Shown piece after piece: positions 1 to 6,060 of a stretch of DNA of 10,828 nucleotides. The notes beneath the pieces were generated by a model, which ran no database searches, was not told the DNA's origin, and was given only the letters and a program-made list of their open reading frames with translations. Position 1 is the first letter of the stretch. Every line of letters starts with the position of its first letter. Made by a program: the position numbers and the translations under genes. Origin of the DNA: Pseudomonadota bacterium (lineage in GTDB: Bacteria > Pseudomonadota > Gammaproteobacteria > UBA4575). The DNA lies in contig VXPJ01000090.1 in assembly GCA_009839635.1 (NCBI GenBank), positions 1 through 10,828 on the forward strand. The letters are read 5' to 3'.

Positions 1-622
1 TGTCTGTCAGCACCCGGCTCACGGTTTCAAGCGTCAGTTCCTTGTCTTCAACGAACAGTGCGATTTTCTCAAGTTCCTGCCGGGCGGCCAGCAGGTTACC
101 CTCCACCTGCTGGGCAATGAATGCAACGACATCGCGCCCGGCCACAAAGCCTTCGCTGCTAAGTTTTTTTCGGATCCAGTTTTCCGTTTCCGCATAATTC
201 AGGGGCCAGACCCGCACCAGGACTCCTGCCTTGTCGATGGCCTTGACCCACGCAGAATGCATAGCACTGCGGTCCAAACGAGGCGCCTGGACCAGCAAGG
301 CGACATCCGGGTGAAGATCCTGGACAAAGCCTACGATCGCTTTCGAACCAGTGGCCCCGGGTTTGCCGGTCGGAATCCGCAAGTCGACAAGGGTTTGCTC
401 ACCGAACAGGGACAATGCGTGCCGGGCCGCATCCAGTTCGGACCAGTCGAACCCGGGTTCGACGGTGAGTATTTTCCTGTCGGTAAACCCTGACTTTTCC
501 TTGTGACTGCGAAACATGTCCACGGCGAGCATGTGCTGGTACGGCTCATCGCCTGTGACCAGAAAAACCCCAACCTCGGTCCGTTCAAGACAGGTCTTCA
601 ATTGTGAAAATCGTATTTGCAT
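1..622 (-). CDS. holA: DNA polymerase III delta subunit, 3'-truncated by window edge
   Basis: The minus strand reads open from an ATG at 622 to the window edge, giving 207 residues beginning MQIRFSQLK. The delta subunit is the clamp-loader arm that opens the beta sliding clamp during replication. What shows this: the start aligns with the E. coli opening MIRLYPEQL; a strand-like segment VFLVTGDEPY follows (residues about 19-27, the family's 'LxxGxxxxL' region); and near the cut end the segment VEGNLLAARQELEKIAL (about 173-189) matches the well-conserved family motif EGNLLAxxQEIEKL. Family members are usually about 340 residues, so roughly the last 130 lie outside. A GGGA at 632-635, nine bases upstream of the ATG, supports the start. 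In the usual gammaproteobacterial order holA directly follows lptE; here an opposite-strand gene separates them, so holA probably needs its own promoter within 623-741. Identification is firm from motifs and context. Confidence 0.9.
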   Translation of the reverse strand, partial: MQIRFSQLKTCLERTEVGVFLVTGDEPYQHMLAVDMFRSHKEKSGFTDRKILTVEPGFDWSELDAARHALSLFGEQTLVDLRIPTGKPGATGSKAIVGFVQDLHPDVALLVQAPRLDRSAMHSAWVKAIDKAGVLVRVWPLNYAETENWIRKKLSSEGFVAGRDVVAFIAQQVEGNLLAARQELEKIALFVEDKELTLETVSRVLTD

Positions 623-631
623 GCGCAAAAT

Positions 632-635
632 TCCC
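632..635 (-). promoter_or_regulatory. Probable ribosome binding site of holA
   Basis: On the minus strand GGGA sits nine bases before the ATG at 622. It is short, but it favours this ATG over a TTG codon two codons upstream in the same frame. Confidence 0.4.
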
Positions 636-646
636 GGGAGCTGGCA

Positions 647-662
647 TACCTGAAACCAGGTA
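647..662. repeat. 16-bp operator-like inverted repeat (TACCTG-AAAC-CAGGTA)
   Basis: Two perfect 6-bp arms are separated by four bases. The site lies in the divergent intergenic region between holA and the oxidoreductase gene, ending six bases before the proposed -35 box (668-673) of the oxidoreductase promoter. The size and placement suit the binding site of a dimeric transcription regulator. I do not recognise it as the box of a named regulator, and no regulator gene is in the window. A 6-bp arm can occur by chance; the position is what makes it worth listing. Confidence 0.35.
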
Positions 663-667
663 CAGAC

Positions 668-696
668 GTTACATGAAAGCCAGTGAGCAATACAAT
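668..696 (+). promoter_or_regulatory. Predicted sigma70 promoter for the oxidoreductase gene
   Basis: A -35 box GTTACA (668-673, four of six matches to TTGACA) and a -10 box TACAAT (691-696, five of six matches to TATAAT) are separated by exactly 17 bases. Transcription would begin near 703, about 39 bases before the ATG at 742. This placement supports the internal ATG as the true start, because an upstream start at 604 would lie in front of the promoter. Seen by eye only. Confidence 0.45.
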
Positions 697-741
697 CCTC
701 GTGGTAAGCTTTGCGCTTTGCAAAGTGCGGGCACTTCAACA

Positions 742-1620
742 ATGAACATTGAAACGATCGGCATGATTGGAACGGGCATCATGGGCCGACCGATGGCCAT
801 GAACCTGCTCCAGGCGAACTACAAACTTGCGTTCTACGCACGCCGGGCGGGTTCGCTGCAGCCTTTTGAATCCCGGCCGGTAAACCGATTCGAAACGCCT
901 GCGGAACTGGCGCGGCATTGCGACATCACTATCACGATGGTCTCGGACACCCCCGATGTCCGGGAAGTGATCGCGGGGGAAGCCGGCATCATCCACGGTG
1001 CACAACCTGGCCACCTGGTCATCGACATGAGCACGATCTCCCCGGAGGAAACCCGCAGCCTTGCCATGCAATTGGGCAGCAGAAACATTGAAATGCTGGA
1101 TGCCCCGGTTTCAGGCGGAGAACAGGGCGCCATCGATGCCACCCTTTCGATCATGGTCGGAGGCAAGGACGAGCTGTTCGCCCAGGCACTGCCGGTGCTT
1201 CAGTGCCTCGGCAAAAACATCACGCACGTCGGGGATCACGGAGCTGGACAGGTCGCCAAGGCCTGTAACCAGATTCTTGTTGCGCAGACCATGTCCGCGG
1301 TGGCCGAGGCCTTCCTGCTGGCGAGATCCTCGGGGGTCGATCCTGCCAAGGTACGCGAGGCCCTGATGGGCGGATTCGCATACAGCAGGATTCTCGAGGT
1401 CCACGGCAAGCGCATGCTGGACAATGCCTACCGTCCCGGCTTCAAGGCCGCACTACACCACAAGGACCTGGAGATCGCCCTGCACAGTGCACGGGAAAAC
1501 GGCATATCCATACCCGGCACGGACCTGGTGGCGGATTATCTGGAAAAGATTGTCGAAACGGGCAACGGCGAGTTGGACTCTGCCGCCATTGCCAAAATAA
1601 TTCTTGGCGAGATCAAGTAG
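742..1620 (+). CDS. NAD(P)-dependent 3-hydroxyacid dehydrogenase (3-hydroxyisobutyrate dehydrogenase / tartronate semialdehyde reductase family)
   Basis: A 292-residue beta-hydroxyacid dehydrogenase, of normal family length (about 290-300). Members oxidise or reduce short 3-hydroxy acids or semialdehydes in the cytosol. Visible signatures in order: Rossmann motif GTGIMG (residues 10-15) followed by MAMNLL; the substrate loop DAPVSGG (120-126) leading into ATLSIMVGG; the catalytic motif GAGQVAKACNQ with the family lysine at K173 and N176; and a C-terminal HHKDL with K241. Two arginines right after the second strand (R34-R35) hint at NADPH, which is inference. The sequence most resembles GarR/GlxR-type tartronate semialdehyde reductases, but the substrate cannot be fixed. 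The frame is open upstream to 604, but I chose the ATG at 742 because it begins just before the Rossmann fold, the longer form would overlap holA, and a promoter lies between. No good Shine-Dalgarno is visible. The gene is opposite in direction to all others and its stop is 17 bases from the lptE stop. Confidence 0.88.
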   Translation: MNIETIGMIGTGIMGRPMAMNLLQANYKLAFYARRAGSLQPFESRPVNRFETPAELARHCDITITMVSDTPDVREVIAGEAGIIHGAQPGHLVIDMSTISPEETRSLAMQLGSRNIEMLDAPVSGGEQGAIDATLSIMVGGKDELFAQALPVLQCLGKNITHVGDHGAGQVAKACNQILVAQTMSAVAEAFLLARSSGVDPAKVREALMGGFAYSRILEVHGKRMLDNAYRPGFKAALHHKDLEIALHSARENGISIPGTDLVADYLEKIVETGNGELDSAAIAKIILGEIK

Positions 1621-1637
1621 GAGAAACGTCCGGTCTG

Positions 1638-2135
1638 CTAATCCGGGGAGACTGCCCGCACGCGCCGCACGATCCGTTGCGCGGCCTCCTTTCGCATCTC
1701 GTGGAGCAGTTGTTGCTCTTCTTCGCCTGAACCAAGCATGTCGTACTTGTCAAACACCAACACCCGGTGAATCTGGATCTTTTGCCGGGTCAGTGAATCA
1801 TCGCTGTTCGCGTGCCTGACATCGAAGACCACATTGAGCATCAGGTCATATTCGCGTGCCTTGCCGCTGGCATCCAGTGAAAGCACTTCCCTGGATGTTT
1901 CCTCGGACAAAATGTGCAGATGGATGGCCGCCAGGTCGGGCTCTGTCACATCGACCTGGCCGGACCCCAGGGATCCGCGGACGAAATGCACCAGCTCATG
2001 ACTTGCAGGCCCGCCTTGCACAAAGACGTTCTGCGGGTGGGCAGAATCCCCGCTGCCGGCCAGCCGAAATCCGCAGCCCTGCAGCAGGCTGAACAGGACC
2101 AGGGTCAATACCATGAATGCCGTGAAATGTCGCAT
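1638..2135 (-). CDS. lptE: LPS-assembly lipoprotein LptE
   Basis: A 165-residue outer-membrane lipoprotein that plugs the LptD barrel and helps insert lipopolysaccharide into the outer leaflet. The N-terminus is a lipoprotein signal: MRHF, a hydrophobic stretch (about residues 5-18), then the lipobox LQGC with the acylated cysteine at C21 and the characteristic CGFRLAG after it. The middle segment SLDASGKAREYDLMLNVVFDV and the C-terminal RKEAAQRIVRRVRA match the LptE family pattern. E. coli LptE is 193 residues, so this is a short but intact form. The frame opens 15 codons earlier at 2180 inside leuS; the ATG at 2135 is chosen because it starts the signal peptide exactly. That ATG lies four bases after the leuS stop with no evident Shine-Dalgarno, so translation is probably coupled. 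As a lipoprotein it is a client of the Lnt encoded upstream. The usual downstream partner holA is displaced here. Confidence 0.92.
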   Translation of the reverse strand: MRHFTAFMVLTLVLFSLLQGCGFRLAGSGDSAHPQNVFVQGGPASHELVHFVRGSLGSGQVDVTEPDLAAIHLHILSEETSREVLSLDASGKAREYDLMLNVVFDVRHANSDDSLTRQKIQIHRVLVFDKYDMLGSGEEEQQLLHEMRKEAAQRIVRRVRAVSPD

Positions 2136-2139
2136 GGCG

Positions 2140-4599
2140 CTAGTGTACAACGATATTGACGATGCGATTAGGCACAACAATGACCTTCACAATCTTTTTG
2201 TTCTCGACGAAACGCTGGACGCTCTCGTGACCCAGGGCTACCTTCTCGATACCGGCGGCATCCGTGCCTGCAGCAACCTGTATGGCTGCACGCTTTTTTC
2301 CATTGACCTGCACTACCATCTCGATGACGTCCTTTTTCAGGGCCTGCGTATCGACACGGGGCCAGGCTGCCCGGTCGACCGGCTCCTCGTGACCCAGCCG
2401 CTGCCATAATATATGACAGACGTGCGGTAAGACAGGTGCAAGCATCAACACCACCGATTCCAGTGCTTCCTGGCAGATGGCGCGCCCGGTCAGTGAATCA
2501 TCCTCGAAGCTGTTCACCTCGTTGACCAGTTCCATGTTTGCGGCAATGGCCGTGTTGAATGCATGACGCCTGCCCATGTCGTCGGTGACTTTCTGGATCG
2601 TTTCATGGATCTTGCGGCGCAGGCTTGTCTGCCCCTCGCTCAATTCATCCGGGGTCCCACTGTCAGTGCTGACTGTCCCGAGTTCCGCATGCTCCTCGAT
2701 CATGCGCCACAGCCTGTTGATGAACCGGTACGCGCCCTCGACTGCGGAGTCCGACCATTCCATGTTGTGTTCGGGCGGGGCCGCAAACATCACGAACAGG
2801 CGCACGGTATCCGCCCCGTAGAGGTTGATCAGTGCCTCGGGATCCACGGTGTTGCCCTTGGACTTTGACATTTTCGTACCGTCTTTCAAGACCATGCCCT
2901 GGGTCAGCAGCTTGACGAAGGGCTCATCGTTTTCACACAGCCCCAGATCGCGCATCAGCTTGTTGAAAAACCGGGCATACAGAAGATGCAGCACGGCATG
3001 CTCGATGCCGCCCACATACTGATCTACCGGCATCCAGTACTGCACCCTGTCATCCAGCATGGAAGTATCGTTCCCTGCGCAGCAATAGCGTGCGAAATAC
3101 CAGCTTGACTCAAAAAAGGTATCGAACGTGTCCGTTTCCCGGGTGGACGGTGCCTGACACTTCGGGCACTCGACTTCATGAAACGCCGGTAGCGATTTCA
3201 GGGGCGAGGCTGCGCCGTCGAAATCGACCTCTTCCGGCAGGCGCACCGGCAGGTCCTCATCCGGCACCGGCACGATCCCGCAGTCATCACAATGAATCAC
3301 GGGGATCGGACACCCCCAGTAGCGTTGCCGTGATATGCCCCAGTCGCGCAGACGGTAGTTCACCTGTCGCTGCCCCTTGTCTTCGGACTCAAGCAGGCTG
3401 GCAATGGCATCAAATGCCTGGCGAGAATCCAGGTGGTCAAACTGGCCGGAATTGTGCAACCAGCCTTTCTCGAGAAAGGCACCCTTGGAGAGATCGATGT
3501 CGAGGTTGTCCTTGTTTGGGAACACGACGGGTTTGATCGGCAACTGGAACTTGCTGGCAAACTCCCAGTCACGCTGGTCATGGGCGGGCACCATCATCAC
3601 GGCCCCCGAGCCGTACTCGATCAGCACGAAGTTTGCGACCCAGATCGGGACTTTCTCGGAAGTCAGCGGATGAACTGCGTACAGGCCCGTGTCGATCCCC
3701 TTTTTCTCCAGTGTGCTGATCTCGGCCTCGGAGGTCCGGGTCTGTGCACACTCCTTCAAAAAGTCTGCTACCTGCGAAGAGCTTTCGCCGGCATGCACGG
3801 CCAGTGCATGCTCGGGGGCGACGGCAAGACACGTGACGCCAAACAGGGTGTCGGGGCGCGTGGTGAACACCTGGAGGTCCTGCTGGTCTTCCACGGAAAA
3901 AACGATTTCCACGCCTTCCGAACGGCCGATCCAGTTGGCCTGCATGGTCCGTACCCGCTCAGGCCAGCCGTCCAGCTGTTTCAGGTCGTCCAGCAACTCC
4001 TCGGCATAGGCCGTGATTCTCAAAAACCACTGGGTCACTTCCTTGCGCTCGATCACGGCGCCCGAGCGCCAGCCACGCCCTTCGATCACCTGCTCATTGG
4101 CAAGCACGGTCTGGTCCATCGGGTCCCAGTTGACGATGGCTTTTTTCTTGTAGACCAGTCCTTTCTCATAGAGCCGGGTGAAGAACCACTGCTCCCAGCG
4201 GTAGTATTCCGGGCTGCACGTGGCCAACTCACGGCTCCAGTCATAGGCAAAGCCCAGCCGCTTGAGCTGGTCGCGCATGTAGCGGATGTTCTCGTAGGTC
4301 CATTTGGCAGGCGGAACCTGGTTCTCGATAGCGGCATTCTCCGCGGGCAGGCCAAAGGCATCCCAGCCCATCGGCTGCATCACGTTCTTACCCTGCATGC
4401 GCTGGAACCGGCTGATGACATCGCCAATGGTGTAATTGCGGACATGTCCGATGTGCAGGTTTCCGCTGGGATAGGGAAACATCGACAGGCAGTAGAACTT
4501 CTCCCGATCCTCGTCTTCCACCACTTCAAACGAACCCTGCCGTTCCCACTCCTGCTGGACCAGCGGCTCGAGATCGTGCGGGTTATACGTGCCTGCCAT
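2140..4599 (-). CDS. leuS: Leucyl-tRNA synthetase
   Basis: An 819-residue class I synthetase that charges tRNA-Leu in the cytosol. Motifs in order: HIGH at 49-52 within YPSGNLHIGHVRNYTIGD; the CP1 editing domain with TTRPDT (246-251) and AHDQRDWEFA containing the conserved editing aspartate D344; GISRQRYWGCPIP (421-433); a four-cysteine zinc-ribbon pattern C437-x2-C440 and C478-x2-C481; ETDTFDTF and SSWYFARY; GGIEHAVLHLLYARFF; KMSKS at 576-580; an anticodon-binding domain, and a C-terminal domain ending IVNIVVH. The first zinc site near NWDP and RGWRSG has no cysteines. Compared with E. coli (860 residues) the leucine-specific insertion before KMSKS is reduced to a few residues, GMVLKDGTKMSKS. 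The ATG lies two bases after the stop of the guanylyltransferase gene and the stop is four bases before lptE, so it is central in the operon. No frameshift or missing catalytic residue. Confidence 0.98.
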   Translation of the reverse strand: MAGTYNPHDLEPLVQQEWERQGSFEVVEDEDREKFYCLSMFPYPSGNLHIGHVRNYTIGDVISRFQRMQGKNVMQPMGWDAFGLPAENAAIENQVPPAKWTYENIRYMRDQLKRLGFAYDWSRELATCSPEYYRWEQWFFTRLYEKGLVYKKKAIVNWDPMDQTVLANEQVIEGRGWRSGAVIERKEVTQWFLRITAYAEELLDDLKQLDGWPERVRTMQANWIGRSEGVEIVFSVEDQQDLQVFTTRPDTLFGVTCLAVAPEHALAVHAGESSSQVADFLKECAQTRTSEAEISTLEKKGIDTGLYAVHPLTSEKVPIWVANFVLIEYGSGAVMMVPAHDQRDWEFASKFQLPIKPVVFPNKDNLDIDLSKGAFLEKGWLHNSGQFDHLDSRQAFDAIASLLESEDKGQRQVNYRLRDWGISRQRYWGCPIPVIHCDDCGIVPVPDEDLPVRLPEEVDFDGAASPLKSLPAFHEVECPKCQAPSTRETDTFDTFFESSWYFARYCCAGNDTSMLDDRVQYWMPVDQYVGGIEHAVLHLLYARFFNKLMRDLGLCENDEPFVKLLTQGMVLKDGTKMSKSKGNTVDPEALINLYGADTVRLFVMFAAPPEHNMEWSDSAVEGAYRFINRLWRMIEEHAELGTVSTDSGTPDELSEGQTSLRRKIHETIQKVTDDMGRRHAFNTAIAANMELVNEVNSFEDDSLTGRAICQEALESVVLMLAPVLPHVCHILWQRLGHEEPVDRAAWPRVDTQALKKDVIEMVVQVNGKKRAAIQVAAGTDAAGIEKVALGHESVQRFVENKKIVKVIVVPNRIVNIVVH
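3463..3480. repeat. Perfect 18-bp palindrome inside leuS
   Basis: The sequence GCCTTTCTCGAGAAAGGC is its own reverse complement with no spacer. It encodes residues AFLEKG of LeuRS in whole codons and so is at least partly explained by a conserved protein segment (the family has a similar EKG motif here). A regulatory role is not indicated by its position deep in the coding region. Confidence 0.4.
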
Positions 4600-4601
4600 G
4601 C

Positions 4602-6026
4602 TCAGCGCCCATAGGCGTCTTCAAAACGTACGATATCGTCCTCGCCCAGATAGGAGCCGGACTGCACTTCGATCAGCTCCAGGGGCTCCGTGCCCGGGTT
4701 TTCAAGGCGGTGGCGGGTGCCTGCAGGAATGTAGGTCGACTCGTTTTCACCGAGCTGGAACTTGTCCTCTCCGCAGGTAACAAGTGCTTGGCCCTTGACC
4801 ACTACCCAGTGTTCGGCCCGGTGACGGTGCATCTGCAGGGACAGTGCCTGACCCGGGTTGACCGTGATGCGCTTCACCTGAAAGCGGTCTTCGATATCAA
4901 TGGTTTCGTACGCGCCCCAGGGCCGGTATACCTTGGGGTGGAGCTCGACCTCGCCCCGTTCCTCATCCTTCAGCCTTGCAACGATGTCCTTGACTTCCTG
5001 GGCTCGCTCGCGAGGGGCAACAAGAATCGCGTCCGCGGTTTCTGCCACGACAAGGTCCTCGGTACCCACCGCAGCCACCATGCGGTGACTCGCGTGAATG
5101 TAACAACCCTTGCAGTCCTCGGTGATCACATCTCCCGAGGTTGCATTGCCGCTCGAATCCTTCTGGAACGAGTCCCACAGTGCATGCCAGGAGCCAACGT
5201 CGCTCCAGTCACTGTCCAGTTGGACCACGGCCGCCTTGGCAGTTTTCTCCATGACTGCGTAGTCCACGGAAATATTGGGGGCACGCGCAAAGGCCTGCGA
5301 GTCCAGATGGATGAAATCGAAGTCCTGTCTGTTGCCTTCATGGGCTTCACGGCAGGCATCAAAAATGTCCGCGTGCAAACGCCTGATTTCCTCAACGTAC
5401 AGGCGGGCGGGAAACAGGAACATGCCGCTGTTCCACAGGTAGTTTCCACTTTCCAGGTAGGCCTTGGCGGTTTCGGCATCGGGTTTTTCCACAAACTCCC
5501 CGATATCAAGAATCTCCCCGGAACTGCCAGCATCAGGTCTCTCGAACCTGATGTACCCGTAGCCGGTTTCGGCGTGGCGCGGCAACACACCGAACGCCAC
5601 CAGCCGGTCCTCTGCTGCCTGCCGGGCCGCTGAGAGCGCTTGTGCAAATTTATCCAGGTCCTGCACGATGTGGTCGGCGGGCAGGACCAGCAACTGGGCG
5701 TCGTCACTGTACTTCAGTGCATGCAGGGCCGCGATGGTGATTGCCGGGGCCGTGTTCCGTCCCACGGGCTCCAGGATGATGGCGGAGTGCTCCAGCCCCG
5801 ACAGGCGCAACTGTTCGGCTGCCATGAAACGGTGCTCCTCGTTGCAGACCACCAACAGGTCATCGGCATGCCCCAGCGCCTGGATGCGCTCGACGGTGGA
5901 CTGGAACAGGCTTTTGCCGTCCTTGAGGGGAATAAACTGTTTCGGGTACAGTTTCCTGGAGAGCGGCCACAGGCGCGTGCCCGAACCCCCGGATAATATG
6001 ACTGGGACAAGTGGAACCGTTGTCAT
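4602..6026 (-). CDS. manC: Bifunctional mannose-1-phosphate guanylyltransferase / mannose-6-phosphate isomerase (AlgA/ManC/XanB type)
   Basis: A 474-residue cytosolic enzyme of the type II PMI/GMP family (usual length about 470-480) that isomerises fructose-6-phosphate to mannose-6-phosphate and makes GDP-mannose from mannose-1-phosphate and GTP. The nucleotidyltransferase domain fills roughly residues 1-345: the pyrophosphorylase signature GGSGTRLWPLSR with K29Q30F31 (13-31), LPADH (115-119), GYGYIRF (155-161), FVEKP (178-182), NSGMF (199-203) and WSDVGSW (274-280). The isomerase domain is a C-terminal cupin: YRPWGAYE (367-374), metal-binding QMHRHRAEHW (398-407), PAGTRHR (435-441) and the terminal GSYLGEDDIVRFEDAYGR. 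Both activities appear intact. It starts 34 bases after lnt with no clear Shine-Dalgarno, and its TGA is two bases before the leuS ATG. GDP-mannose feeds O-antigen, alginate-like or other exopolysaccharides, but no glycosyltransferase or manB/algC gene is nearby. The symbol could equally be algA or xanB. Confidence 0.95.
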   Translation of the reverse strand: MTTVPLVPVILSGGSGTRLWPLSRKLYPKQFIPLKDGKSLFQSTVERIQALGHADDLLVVCNEEHRFMAAEQLRLSGLEHSAIILEPVGRNTAPAITIAALHALKYSDDAQLLVLPADHIVQDLDKFAQALSAARQAAEDRLVAFGVLPRHAETGYGYIRFERPDAGSSGEILDIGEFVEKPDAETAKAYLESGNYLWNSGMFLFPARLYVEEIRRLHADIFDACREAHEGNRQDFDFIHLDSQAFARAPNISVDYAVMEKTAKAAVVQLDSDWSDVGSWHALWDSFQKDSSGNATSGDVITEDCKGCYIHASHRMVAAVGTEDLVVAETADAILVAPRERAQEVKDIVARLKDEERGEVELHPKVYRPWGAYETIDIEDRFQVKRITVNPGQALSLQMHRHRAEHWVVVKGQALVTCGEDKFQLGENESTYIPAGTRHRLENPGTEPLELIEVQSGSYLGEDDIVRFEDAYGR

Positions 6027-6060
6027 GATAGGTTGAATCCGATCGGGGGCAGTTCAGGAG

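Noticed and set aside
604..741. 46-codon N-terminal extension of the oxidoreductase reading frame, starting at 604
   Set aside because: It would overlap the start of holA, would start upstream of the predicted promoter, has no family similarity, and the ATG at 742 begins directly before the Rossmann fold as in other family members.
1621..1637. Possible bidirectional terminator between the convergent oxidoreductase and lptE genes
   Set aside because: Only a 4-bp CCGG/CCGG pairing is visible in the area, with no T-run on either side; not enough to call a terminator.
2136..2180. 15-codon upstream extension of lptE inside leuS
   Set aside because: The extension would place extra residues ahead of a complete lipoprotein signal peptide; the ATG at 2135 fits the signal exactly.
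3791..3811. Inverted repeat GCATGCAC-GGCCA-GTGCATGC in leuS
   Set aside because: It arises from two nearby His-Ala codon pairs in the protein (HALAVHA) and has no regulatory context.
3433..4614. 393-codon open frame on the plus strand opposite leuS
   Set aside because: It is antisense to an intact, highly conserved synthetase gene; long antisense frames are common in G/C-rich coding DNA and the translation shows no recognisable domain.
4710..5633. 307-codon open frame on the plus strand opposite the guanylyltransferase gene
   Set aside because: It is a shadow of a clearly identified gene, with no recognisable motif or ribosome site.
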